Shown here piece after piece: positions 25,325-33,352 of a stretch of DNA of 64,000 bases. The notes under the pieces were generated by a model, which saw only the letters and a list, made by a program, of their open reading frames with translations, ran no database searches and was not told the origin of the DNA. The DNA is from Gillisella vitis. Its GTDB lineage: Bacteria > Pseudomonadota > Alphaproteobacteria > Rhizobiales > Rhizobiaceae. Made by a program: the position numbers and the translations under genes. Position 1 is the stretch's first letter. Each line of letters starts with the position of its first letter. The DNA is taken from the NCBI RefSeq assembly GCF_021559775.1, contig NZ_CP056048.1, positions 1-64,000 of the forward strand, written 5' to 3'.

Positions 25325-25335
25325 CGCCCTTCTAA

Positions 25336-25369
25336 TCAAGGCGAGGATGCTCGTGAATCCTCGCCTTGA
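25336..25369. terminator. Bidirectional terminator between the symporter gene and idnD
   Basis: Perfect 13-bp arms (TCAAGGCGAGGAT and ATCCTCGCCTTGA) with an 8-base loop lie between two convergent genes. Confidence 0.7.
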
Positions 25370-25377
25370 AAGCACAA

Positions 25378-26409
25378 TCAGGAAAAGGCAATCTGAGCTT
25401 TCATCGCCTTGCTCCGGTCGGATGCGATTGTGAAGGCTGAAAGCGCGTCTTCCAAAGGCACGGTGTGGGTAATCAGCGGCTTGACGTCGATCAGCCCTTT
25501 GCGCATCAGCTCCACCCCGACCGCAAATTCACTGTGGAAACGGAAGGAGCCGCGCAGGTCAAGCTCTTTGGCGGTAATGGCCATCATCGGCAGCGTCATG
25601 TCGCCGCCAAGGCCCAGCTGCATGATGACACCGCGTGGGCGCATGGCGGAAATTCCGCCAGCCAGTGCCGAGGCGACGCCGGTGCATTCGTAGAGCACGT
25701 CGAATGTGCCTTTCCCCACAGCGTATTCTGCAAGGCCGTCCGGCTGGGTTGCGGTGTTGATCACCCGGTCAGCGCCCGCCGCCTTGGCCAATGCTAGCGT
25801 GAAGTCCGAGAGATCGGTGGCAACGATTTCTTTCGCTCCGGCTCTGCGAGCGGCAATGATCGACAAAACGCCAATCGGGCCGCAACCGGTGACCAGAACC
25901 CGCTTGCCGAGCATTTCGCCTGCCCGCCGCGTTGCATGCAACGTCACGGCCAGCGGTTCGGCCATCGCCGCCTCCCCCGCGCTCAGTCCATCCGCGACCA
26001 CGCATTGGCTGGCATCGGCGACAAGGCTTTGCCGGAACGCACCCTGGATATGGGGGAAGGGCATGGCGCTGCCGTAAAACCGCATATTGATGCATTGATT
26101 GTGCAGGCCTTCCTGGCAATAGGCGCAGGTGTGGCACGGGCGCGACGGTGAGACGGCGACGAGCTGGCCGATGCCTAGTCCTGTGACCCCCTCCCCCAAT
26201 GTCTCGACATAGGCCGAGACTTCATGACCAAGGATCATCGGTTGCTTTAGCCTGACCGCACCAAAACCGCCGTGATTGTAATAGTGCAGGTCACTGCCGC
26301 AAATGCCGCCGGTGGCAAGCCGCAGTTTTACCTCGCCGTGACCGGGCTCGACCTCGTCCACCTCTTCGATGCGAACGTCTTTTGCCGCATGGGCAACAAT
26401 GGCTTTCAT
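25378..26409 (-). CDS. idnD: L-idonate 5-dehydrogenase-like zinc alcohol dehydrogenase
   Basis: A 343-aa MDR enzyme. Catalytic zinc ligands are seen in GGICGSDLHYYNHG and GHEVSAYV; the structural zinc cysteines are in PSRPCHTCAYCQEGLHNQC. The NAD(P) fold has TGCGPIGVLSIIAARRAG. It most resembles L-idonate 5-dehydrogenase (idonate to 5-ketogluconate). That fits the divergent SDR (5-ketogluconate reductase type) and gluconate kinase. It is the second gene after the 2-hydroxyacid dehydrogenase in the same transcript and lies under the operator at 27416. Confidence 0.85.
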   Translation of the reverse strand: MKAIVAHAAKDVRIEEVDEVEPGHGEVKLRLATGGICGSDLHYYNHGGFGAVRLKQPMILGHEVSAYVETLGEGVTGLGIGQLVAVSPSRPCHTCAYCQEGLHNQCINMRFYGSAMPFPHIQGAFRQSLVADASQCVVADGLSAGEAAMAEPLAVTLHATRRAGEMLGKRVLVTGCGPIGVLSIIAARRAGAKEIVATDLSDFTLALAKAAGADRVINTATQPDGLAEYAVGKGTFDVLYECTGVASALAGGISAMRPRGVIMQLGLGGDMTLPMMAITAKELDLRGSFRFHSEFAVGVELMRKGLIDVKPLITHTVPLEDALSAFTIASDRSKAMKAQIAFS

Positions 26410-26419
26410 GGATTTATCC

Positions 26420-27367
26420 TCATAGAACCGGAGTTGGCAGAGCCGAGCCAGCGAAATGTGCGGTCAGATTATCGCGGACCAACTGGCCCATGGCCTGGCG
26501 GGTCTCAATCGTGCCAGAGGCATGGTGGGGTTGGAGCAGGACGTTGTCCAGCGCCAGGAAACGTGGGTTTAGCTTGGGCTCACCTTCAAACACATCCAGC
26601 GCGGCGGAGCCCAGCCGTCCTGCTTCGAGTGCTTCCAGCAAGGCGGCTTCATCGATATTCGAGGCGCGGGATATGTTGATCAGCATACCCTCCGGCCCTA
26701 ACGCCTCGATCACATCGCATCCGACGATATGTCGTGTATCGGCGGATGCGGCCAACGTAACGAACAGGAAGTCCGAGTTTTTCGCCAGGTCCACCGGATC
26801 GGCGACAAATGTCATGCCCTCGGCATAAGGCTTGGCTGCGACATCGCTGTAGGAAATTTGCATATCGAAGCCTTTGAGGCGCTTGGCCACCTCAAAGCCG
26901 ATGCGGCCAAGGCCCAGCACCCCTGCCCGCCTGCCCCAGACCCGACGCTTCAGTGGATAAAGGCCCTTTGCAGCCCAACTGCCATCCTTCACCCAGGTCT
27001 CGGCGCCGATCATGCCGCGCGATTGGCACAGCATCATTGCGATGCCGAGGTCGGCGACGTCATTGGTCAACACATCGGGCGTATTGGTGACGCGGATGCC
27101 GCGGTCACGGCAGGCGGCGAGATCGACAGCGTCATAGCCGACCCCGTAGACCGAGATGATTTCCAACTTCGGGCAGGCGTCTATCATGGCGCGGTCAGCA
27201 CCGAGTTCGCCCCTTGTGGCAATGCCTTGAATGCTTGGTCCGACGTGAGCAACGAAGGCGTTCTTGTCGGCTGCGTCAAAATAGCGGTGCACGGTGAACT
27301 GGTCGTTCAAAGGGCCTTCATCCCAGGCGGGATAGGGTCCGACCTGCAAAATCTCCGGCTTTGCCAC
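26420..27367 (-). CDS. D-2-hydroxyacid dehydrogenase (GhrB-like)
   Basis: A 315-aa protein with the Rossmann motif GLGRIGFEVAKRL and the catalytic triad in the usual places: Arg in NISRASNID, Glu in FEGEPKLNP and His in QPHHASGT. The family reduces glyoxylate, hydroxypyruvate or 2-ketogluconate with NAD(P)H. In this cluster a 2-keto-sugar-acid is the most likely substrate. The first gene of the minus-strand arm, it is 109 bases from the divergent SDR gene with the LacI-type operator in between. Confidence 0.87.
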   Translation of the reverse strand: MAKPEILQVGPYPAWDEGPLNDQFTVHRYFDAADKNAFVAHVGPSIQGIATRGELGADRAMIDACPKLEIISVYGVGYDAVDLAACRDRGIRVTNTPDVLTNDVADLGIAMMLCQSRGMIGAETWVKDGSWAAKGLYPLKRRVWGRRAGVLGLGRIGFEVAKRLKGFDMQISYSDVAAKPYAEGMTFVADPVDLAKNSDFLFVTLAASADTRHIVGCDVIEALGPEGMLINISRASNIDEAALLEALEAGRLGSAALDVFEGEPKLNPRFLALDNVLLQPHHASGTIETRQAMGQLVRDNLTAHFAGSALPTPVL

Positions 27368-27405
27368 TTTCTTTTCCTCTCCTTGATGAACCTGTTCTAA
27401 AAAAC

Positions 27406-27434
27406 TTGACAGGAAATGTTATCGATAACATAAA
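27406..27434 (+). promoter_or_regulatory. Promoter with LacI-family operator ATGTTATCGATAACAT
   Basis: A -35 box TTGACA (27406-27411) is followed 17 bases later by CATAAA. The perfect 16-bp palindrome ATGTTATCGATAACAT (27416-27431) fills the spacer. The central CG palindrome is typical of LacI/GntR(LacI-type) repressor sites. The same 16 bases occur at 34884, at the importer promoter. The repressor is probably the LacI-family protein at 30085. Confidence 0.82.
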
Positions 27435-27475
27435 CAGGTTCAACAAATGTTGTCGAGATAAAAGTGGAGGATGCC

Positions 27476-28234
27476 ATGTCGCTTGGTCTTTTCGATCTGA
27501 CGGGACGCCGCGCGCTGGTGACGGGGTCTTCGCAAGGCATTGGCTTTGCCTTGGCGCAAGGTTTGCGGGCGGCAGGCGCGACCGTGATCGTCAACGGACG
27601 CGATGAAGCTAAGCTTGCCGCCGCCGCCGCCCGGATCGGCGACGGCTGTGATATTCTGGCTTTCGACGTCACCGATCATCAGGCATCGCGTGATGCTGTT
27701 GATGGTTTTGAGGCCACCAAAGGGCCGATCGACATTCTCGTCAACAATGCCGGAATGCAGTTTCGCGGCCCTCTGGAGGAGTTTCCGGCAGACGCTTTCG
27801 AGCGGCTGTTGCGCACCAATATTTCCAGCGTCTTCAATGTCGGCCAAGCGGCGGCTCGCCATATGATCAAGCGCGGCGCTGGCAAGATCATCAATATCGC
27901 CAGTGTGCAGACGGCGCTGGCCCGACCTTCGATTGCTCCCTACACGGCCACCAAAGGCGCGGTCGGCAATCTTACCAAGGGCATGGCGACCGACTGGGCA
28001 AAATATGGGCTGCAATGCAATGCTATTGCGCCCGGCTATTTCGATACGCCGCTAAATGCAGCACTGGTTGCCGATCCTGATTTCTCGACTTGGCTGGAAA
28101 AACGTACGCCTGCCGGGCGCTGGGGCAAGGTTGAGGAACTGGTGGGTGCCTGCATCTTCCTGGCGTCTGGAGCCTCGTCCTTTGTCAACGGTCATGTTCT
28201 GTATGTCGATGGCGGCATCACGGCCTCGCTCTAG
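27476..28234 (+). CDS. idnO: SDR oxidoreductase, gluconate 5-dehydrogenase (IdnO) type
   Basis: A 252-aa classical short-chain dehydrogenase: cofactor motif TGSSQGIG near residue 18, NNAG, catalytic Ser region (NIASVQT) and YTATKGA (Tyr-x3-Lys). It is closest in pattern to gluconate 5-dehydrogenase, which interconverts 5-ketogluconate and gluconate. ATG at 27476 is preferred because GGAGG is six bases upstream; a GTG at 27464 is less likely. First gene of the five-gene plus arm. Confidence 0.87.
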   Translation: MSLGLFDLTGRRALVTGSSQGIGFALAQGLRAAGATVIVNGRDEAKLAAAAARIGDGCDILAFDVTDHQASRDAVDGFEATKGPIDILVNNAGMQFRGPLEEFPADAFERLLRTNISSVFNVGQAAARHMIKRGAGKIINIASVQTALARPSIAPYTATKGAVGNLTKGMATDWAKYGLQCNAIAPGYFDTPLNAALVADPDFSTWLEKRTPAGRWGKVEELVGACIFLASGASSFVNGHVLYVDGGITASL

Positions 28235-28244
28235 GAGCGGGGCG

Positions 28245-28739
28245 ATGACAAAACTTGTCCTCATGGGCGTGTCCGGTTGCGGAAAATCTTCCGTTGGCGC
28301 CGCATTGGCGACAAGGCTTGGCGCGGTCTATATCGACGGCGACGATCTGCATCCGCCGCAAAATATCGCCCGGATGCAGGCGGGCATTCCGCTTGGTGAC
28401 GAGGATCGCTGGGCATGGCTGGATGCGGTCGGAACACGCCTTGCCGGGGGACAAGGCGTGACCATTATCGGGTGTTCGGCGTTGAAGCGGGCGTACCGCG
28501 ACAGGATCAGGGAAAAGGCTTGTGGTTCTGTGCGTTTCATCCATCTGGCTGGCAGCCATGCCGTGATTGCCAGACGTGTCGCTGAGCGACCAGGGCATTT
28601 CATGCCCGCTTCGCTGCTCGACAGCCAATTTGCAGCGCTTGAACCGCCGGGGGCCGATGAACAGGCGGTGACCGTCGATATCGATCAGCCGCTTGACAGT
28701 CTGGTCGCGGCGATTGTTTCGGCCATAGGGGAGGAGTGA
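28245..28739 (+). CDS. gntK: Gluconate kinase
   Basis: A 164-aa gluconokinase with P-loop GVSGCGKSS (residues 8-16), DGDDLHPPQNIARMQAGIPLGDEDRWAW (split here only for recognition: the DGDDLHP and GIPLGDEDR boxes are diagnostic) and CSALKRAYRDRIR. It phosphorylates gluconate to 6-phosphogluconate, feeding the pentose phosphate or Entner-Doudoroff routes. The start is 10 bases after idnO with AGGAG upstream. Confidence 0.92.
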   Translation: MTKLVLMGVSGCGKSSVGAALATRLGAVYIDGDDLHPPQNIARMQAGIPLGDEDRWAWLDAVGTRLAGGQGVTIIGCSALKRAYRDRIREKACGSVRFIHLAGSHAVIARRVAERPGHFMPASLLDSQFAALEPPGADEQAVTVDIDQPLDSLVAAIVSAIGEE

Positions 28740-28741
28740 TC

Positions 28742-29626
28742 ATGACCAACACAGTGGCGCTGATCGGCGCGGGCGCCATGGGTGGCGCAATCGGCAGAAG
28801 GCTGGTTGAAACCGGCAACCAACTGACTGTCTTTGACCTCAATGCTGAAAAGGTGGCGGAGTTGACCGCGCTTGGCGCGACGTCTGCAAAGACAGCGGCG
28901 GAAGCTGCATCTCGCTCCGACTATGTTATTCTCAGCCTCAATGCGCCGCACATCATTCGGGCCGCCGTGTTCGGCAAGGACGGAGTGGCCGAAGGCGCAA
29001 AGCCCGGGACGTTGATTATCGACATGTCCTCCATCGACCCGGAGGCAACCCGGCAATTGGCCGGGGATGCGGCGCAAATGGGTTTGCGCTGGGTCGATAG
29101 CCCGCTTTCAGGCGGGGCACCCAAGGCGGCGATTGGTGAATTGACGTTGATGGCTGGCGGGACAGAGCAGGACGTGGCCGATGCCCATCAGGTTTTGCAG
29201 CACATCGCATCCAACTATACGCATATGGGTCCGGTGGGTGCCGGCCAAACCACCAAGCTGATCAACCAGGTGCTGTGTGGCTTAAATTTTCTGGCTGTGG
29301 CCGAGGCAACGCAGTTGGCGCTGGATGCTGGGGTTGATGCCGCGAAAATCCCGCAGGCATTGAAGGGCGGTCGGGCTGATAGCGCCATCCTCCAGGAATA
29401 TATGCCGCGTTATGTCACTAAGGATTATCGCCGCACGGGCCGGATCGACAATATGGTCAAGGACCTGAACGGCGCGCAGGATTTGGCGCGACGAACCAAT
29501 ACGGCGATGCCGCTGACGGCAGTCTGTGCCGAAGTGCATCGGATGCTGACAGCGGCGGGCCTGGGTGGAGAAGATCAGGCTATGTTGATGGAATTTTTCA
29601 CCGGAGCAAAAAGGGAGATCTCCTGA
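28742..29626 (+). CDS. Beta-hydroxyacid dehydrogenase (3-hydroxyisobutyrate dehydrogenase family)
   Basis: A 294-aa protein with N-terminal GAGAMGGAIG, the substrate-binding DSPLSGGAPKA and catalytic Lys in GAGQTTKLINQ. The family oxidises beta-hydroxyacids such as tartronate semialdehyde, 3-hydroxyisobutyrate or 6-phosphogluconate-like sugar acids. Its exact substrate here is unknown. It is likely part of the same sugar-acid pathway. The ATG at 28742 follows GGGGAGGAG and the stop overlaps the next start (TGATG). Confidence 0.85.
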   Translation: MTNTVALIGAGAMGGAIGRRLVETGNQLTVFDLNAEKVAELTALGATSAKTAAEAASRSDYVILSLNAPHIIRAAVFGKDGVAEGAKPGTLIIDMSSIDPEATRQLAGDAAQMGLRWVDSPLSGGAPKAAIGELTLMAGGTEQDVADAHQVLQHIASNYTHMGPVGAGQTTKLINQVLCGLNFLAVAEATQLALDAGVDAAKIPQALKGGRADSAILQEYMPRYVTKDYRRTGRIDNMVKDLNGAQDLARRTNTAMPLTAVCAEVHRMLTAAGLGGEDQAMLMEFFTGAKREIS

Positions 29627-29958
29627 TGATCACACGTTACGCCTTGTTTGAAGGTACGGTAAAGCCGGGGCAGACGGAGGCATTCCGCGCTGCTGTTCTC
29701 GAAACCATCTTGCCGAAATGGAAGCAGTTTCCGAAGGCGATTGACGTCAGAGTGTCGTTTGCCGAGGCCCGTGATGATGGCGCACCGGAATTTCCGATGA
29801 TCCTGGCGATCAACTACCCGGATCTGGAGGCGGTCGAGGCGGCGCTGGCCAGCCCGGTTCGCGCCGAAGCTCGTGCGGCAACAGAAGCGGTGCTCTCGCA
29901 GTTTTTCGATGGACGCATCCACCATCACGTCACGCTTGCCAACGAATTTGCGCTCTGA
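29626..29958 (+). CDS. Small dimeric alpha/beta-barrel protein
   Basis: A 110-aa protein with a ferredoxin-like/ABM pattern: RYALFEGTVKPGQTEAFRAAV, then ILAINYPDLEAVEAALASPVR. Proteins of this kind act as small monooxygenases, isomerases or stabilisers. The specific role is unknown. Its ATG overlaps the preceding stop, so it is translated with the beta-hydroxyacid dehydrogenase. Confidence 0.65.
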   Translation: MITRYALFEGTVKPGQTEAFRAAVLETILPKWKQFPKAIDVRVSFAEARDDGAPEFPMILAINYPDLEAVEAALASPVRAEARAATEAVLSQFFDGRIHHHVTLANEFAL

Positions 29959-30084
29959 CGCGGCGCTCGTCGGGTCCCCTCCCCTGTTTGGGGTGGGTTT
30001 GCCGATGGGAAAAGCTTTTAGCTGGCTTTTACGCACCTTATAAACGCAGTGTAACGCGCTGATAACCATAACGGGGGCCATTGG

Positions 30085-31098
30085 GTGACTGATTTCCGCA
30101 AACCGCCAACCATGGCCGATATTGCCCGCGTCACGGGTGTGTCGCCGATGACGGTGTCGCGGGCCTTCAAGACCGATAGTCTGATCAGCAAGGAAACCCG
30201 CGATGCCATTCTGCAAGCGGCAGAAGATCTTGGCTATGTATTCGATTCCACTGCCTCCAATCTGAGATCGCAGCGCTCCGATTTTGTTGCGGTCACTATT
30301 CCATCGATCAATAATGCCAATTTCGCCGATACGGTCGGTGGTCTCTCGGAAACGCTTGCCACCCGGAAGATGCAAATCCTGCTTGGTTACACCAATTACG
30401 ATATGCAAGAGGAAGAACGGCTGATCGAGCAATTGTTGCGTCGCAAGCCGCAGGCCATCGTCGTGACCGGCGGCAAGCATACGCCCCGCGCCCGCAAATT
30501 GCTGGCCAATGCCCATATTCCGGTGATCGAGACCTGGGATGTGCCGTCCGAGCCGATTGGCCACTATGTCGGCTTTTCCAATGCCGGTGCAGTTTGCGCC
30601 ATGGTTGATCATTTCGTTGCTGTCGGTTATCGGCGACTGGCGTTCATTGGCGGGGATGTCGGTCGAGACACACGCGGTAGCGATCGCCGCAACGGGTTTA
30701 TTGCCGCAATGACCCGACACGGGCTGGATGCATCCCGGTTGATCGCCGCCGGTCCGCCACCGATCTCGATGCGCGAAGGCGCGAATGCGATGACGCGGCT
30801 GCTGGAAACCCTGCCCGATACCGAAGCGGTGATTTGCGTATCTGACCTGTCGGCGTTCGGCGCTTTGACGGAATGTCAGCGGCGCGGCATCGCCGTGCCA
30901 GAGGGGATCGCCATTGCCGGGTTCGGCAATTATGAAATCGGCGCAATTTCCGTGCCGACGATTACCACCATCAATGCCTTTTCCCGCGACATCGGCGAAA
31001 AAGCAGCGCGGCTGATCCTGGATCTGCTGGACGGGCGGCCATTGGCCGGAAACATCACCATCACGCCTGAACTGATCCTGCGTGACAGCAGTCTATAA
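30085..31098 (+). CDS. LacI-family transcriptional repressor (GntR-like)
   Basis: A 337-aa regulator. The LacI HTH is near residues 10-29 (MADIARVTGVSPMTVSRAF), followed by the hinge and a periplasmic-binding-like sensor domain (VAVTIPSINNANFADTVGGLSE; GYRRLAFIGGD). The start is GTG at 30085; no ATG fits the N-terminal MTDFRKPPTM. It is the best candidate to bind ATGTTATCGATAACAT at 27416 and 34884, with a sugar acid as inducer. A hairpin follows. Confidence 0.88.
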   Translation: MTDFRKPPTMADIARVTGVSPMTVSRAFKTDSLISKETRDAILQAAEDLGYVFDSTASNLRSQRSDFVAVTIPSINNANFADTVGGLSETLATRKMQILLGYTNYDMQEEERLIEQLLRRKPQAIVVTGGKHTPRARKLLANAHIPVIETWDVPSEPIGHYVGFSNAGAVCAMVDHFVAVGYRRLAFIGGDVGRDTRGSDRRNGFIAAMTRHGLDASRLIAAGPPPISMREGANAMTRLLETLPDTEAVICVSDLSAFGALTECQRRGIAVPEGIAIAGFGNYEIGAISVPTITTINAFSRDIGEKAARLILDLLDGRPLAGNITITPELILRDSSL

Positions 31099-31105
31099 TG
31101 GTAAA

Positions 31106-31131
31106 GCCATGCGCCGGTGAAGGCGCATGGC
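31106..31131. terminator. Terminator between the LacI gene and the importer operon
   Basis: Perfect 10-bp GC-rich arms (GCCATGCGCC and GGCGCATGGC) with a 6-base loop lie between two convergent genes, eight bases past the LacI-family stop. Confidence 0.7.
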
Positions 31132-31143
31132 AGGGTTATCAGC

Positions 31144-32238
31144 TCATTTGCCCCAGATTTTCTTATAGGCATCCCGATAGCCATTGTCGGGATCGAAGCT
31201 GTTTTTCGGTCCGCCATCGAATTCGACATTGTCGGCTGTCACCACATGCAGCGGCGACATATAGCCGGACCATTTTTCGCCATTGAGGGCGCGGTTCAAC
31301 TCATCCACCAATTGCCAGCCTTGCAGGTTCAAGGGTTCGGCCACCGTCACCTTCTGGTACTGGCCAGCGCGGATGCGCTGATAGGCGGATTCGGAACCAT
31401 CCCCTGCAGCGACATTGATCGGTGCATCGGTTCCCCCCTTCCCTGCCGAGGCCAGCGATGGTCCCATGAAATCGAAGTAGAGGTCGTTGATGGCCAATGT
31501 ATGGGTCCAGCTGTCGCCGTATTTCTGCAACAGCGAGGTGGTCAGCTGCGGCATGCGCTGCGAGGTTTCGGCAATCGGCGTATCGACATAGGCCAGAACC
31601 TTGCCGCCCAACCGCTCGATTTCGGCCTTCATCTTGTCAGCCTTGGCGATGGCGATAGCATAGGTGGAGTCGGTAAAGATGATGACGCCCGGCTTGCCCT
31701 TGGCATCGACATAGGCCCAGTTGGCAGCGGACTTGGAGACTTCCATAGCGTCCGTGCTGATATTGGCGAACAGGCCGTTCTTTTCGTCGGGGCCTATGGT
31801 GGGACCAGCGTGCCAGGCGACCAGCGGTATTTTGGCGGCCTTCGCCTGTTCCAGCGCCGGGGCCTGTTCTACTGCATCGAAACCGTCGATGATGATGGCA
31901 TCAGGCTTCAAGGCCATGGCCTGACCGAAGGCGGCGGTACGCCCACCGATCGAGCCTGCGCCATCCAGCACTTTGACCTGCCAGCCGATGGCCTTGGCGG
32001 CTTCCTCGACACCATTGCTGACACCCAGAATGCCACCATTTTTCAGGTCACCAGCCAGAACAACAATGGTTTTTCCCGGCTGTGGTTTTGGGGCGCTTTT
32101 CGGTCCGTCCCAAGTCGTGACCTTGCTGGCATATTTATCGACCACGGCCTTGGCTTCAGCCATCGGATCGGCCCAGGCGTTGCCCGTCGTAAGCAGGATC
32201 AAGGCACCGGTTGCTTGCAGGATATGTCTGCGTTTCAT
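31144..32238 (-). CDS. Sugar ABC transporter periplasmic binding protein
   Basis: A 364-aa protein with a Tat/Sec-like signal (KRRHILQATGALILLTTGNAWA). The class I sugar-binding (ribose-type) fold follows: IVVLAGDLKNGGILGVSNGVEEAAKAIGW, DAIIIDGFDA and KIPLVAWHAG. The start MKRRH at 32238 is preferred; a codon two residues earlier is also in frame. It is the last gene of the importer operon, and its association with the idnD/idnO regulon makes a sugar acid such as idonate or a ketogluconate the likely ligand. The family usually binds pentoses or hexoses. Confidence 0.87.
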   Translation of the reverse strand: MKRRHILQATGALILLTTGNAWADPMAEAKAVVDKYASKVTTWDGPKSAPKPQPGKTIVVLAGDLKNGGILGVSNGVEEAAKAIGWQVKVLDGAGSIGGRTAAFGQAMALKPDAIIIDGFDAVEQAPALEQAKAAKIPLVAWHAGPTIGPDEKNGLFANISTDAMEVSKSAANWAYVDAKGKPGVIIFTDSTYAIAIAKADKMKAEIERLGGKVLAYVDTPIAETSQRMPQLTTSLLQKYGDSWTHTLAINDLYFDFMGPSLASAGKGGTDAPINVAAGDGSESAYQRIRAGQYQKVTVAEPLNLQGWQLVDELNRALNGEKWSGYMSPLHVVTADNVEFDGGPKNSFDPDNGYRDAYKKIWGK

Positions 32239-32277
32239 GTCCATTCCTCCCTCTGGAAATTACTGAATTGGATGCTG

Positions 32278-33336
32278 TTATTGTTGTGTGGTTTGCGGCT
32301 TGGTGACGGGAGCCATGCGACCGGACAGGCTGCGCCGCCGTTGTGCGTAGCCAGCAATGCCGATGGCGACCAGCAGAGTGACGCCGTTAAACAATGGCTC
32401 GACATAGAAGGAGCCACCGATCTGCTGAATGCCCGCAATGCCGACGGCCAGAATAATCACGCCGATCATCGTACCCCAGACATTGACCCGACCGGGCTTG
32501 ATGGTGGTGGAGCCAAGAAAAGCACCAACCAGAGCTGGGAGCAGATATTCCAAACCGACGCTGGCCTGGCCGATCCGCAGCTTGGAGGCGAGCAGCACGC
32601 CCGCCACCGCAGCGAGCGTGCCTGACGTGACAAAGGCACCGATAACGAAGCGGCGAACGGGAATGCCGTTCAGAGCGGCGGCCTTCGGATTGGCGCCGAT
32701 GGCGTAGACATAGCGGCCAAGCGGTGTGTATTCGAGGACCAGCCACATGATCACCGCCAGCACCAGAACATAGAAGCCGGTAATCGGCAGGCCGAAAACC
32801 ATGGTGCCGTTCAGGCTGTAAAAGCCCTGCGGCAACATGCCGACCACCTGTCGCCCGCCGGTATGCCACAGCGCGATGGCGTAAAGCACTGTGCCGGTGC
32901 CAAGTGTGGCAATGAAACTATCGATCTTGGCGACTTCGACCAGAAGGCCATTGAGAAAGCCAGTAAAGGCACCGAGTGCAATGACGATCAGCACGGCCAC
33001 TGGCCAAGGCAGGCCGAACATGGTTTGCAGGCTGATGGCCAGCACGTGCCAGAGCACGATGCCATAGCCAATGGTGAGGTCGATCCGTCCCGCTGCCATG
33101 GGGATCATCGCCGCCAGTGACAGGATGGCAATGATCGTCTTGTCAGAGATGATTGAGCGCAGGTTCAGAACGGTCGGAAAGGTCTGTGGCAAAAGAATGG
33201 AAAACAACAGGATCAGCCCCACGGTCAATATGACGAGACCGTAAACTGGCAGCAGACGTTGGATTTTCTGCGCTGTGCTCATGCCGGAAAGCTCGGCTCG
33301 CGTCGGCTCCAGCGCGTTGGATTCGATGGATTGCAT
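32278..33336 (-). CDS. Sugar ABC transporter permease (RbsC-like)
   Basis: A 352-aa integral membrane protein of the BPD_transp_2 type: ten or so hydrophobic segments, with AAMIPMAAGRIDLTIGYGIVLWH in place of the usual SGGIDLSVG box and TPLGRYVYAIGANPKAAALNGIPV. It forms the channel with the ATPase upstream and the binding protein downstream. The start codon is 16 bases after the ATPase stop. Confidence 0.88.
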   Translation of the reverse strand: MQSIESNALEPTRAELSGMSTAQKIQRLLPVYGLVILTVGLILLFSILLPQTFPTVLNLRSIISDKTIIAILSLAAMIPMAAGRIDLTIGYGIVLWHVLAISLQTMFGLPWPVAVLIVIALGAFTGFLNGLLVEVAKIDSFIATLGTGTVLYAIALWHTGGRQVVGMLPQGFYSLNGTMVFGLPITGFYVLVLAVIMWLVLEYTPLGRYVYAIGANPKAAALNGIPVRRFVIGAFVTSGTLAAVAGVLLASKLRIGQASVGLEYLLPALVGAFLGSTTIKPGRVNVWGTMIGVIILAVGIAGIQQIGGSFYVEPLFNGVTLLVAIGIAGYAQRRRSLSGRMAPVTKPQTTQQ

Positions 33337-33352
33337 TGGTTCTCTCCCAGGT

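Noticed and set aside
29575..30720. 381-codon minus-strand open frame across the ABM protein and LacI gene
   Set aside because: Opposite strand of clear genes with ribosome binding sites and HTH motif; no domain seen.
31117..32625. 502-codon open frame on the plus strand opposite the sugar binding protein and permease
   Set aside because: It is the reverse strand of two well-supported transporter genes; the translation has no recognisable domain.
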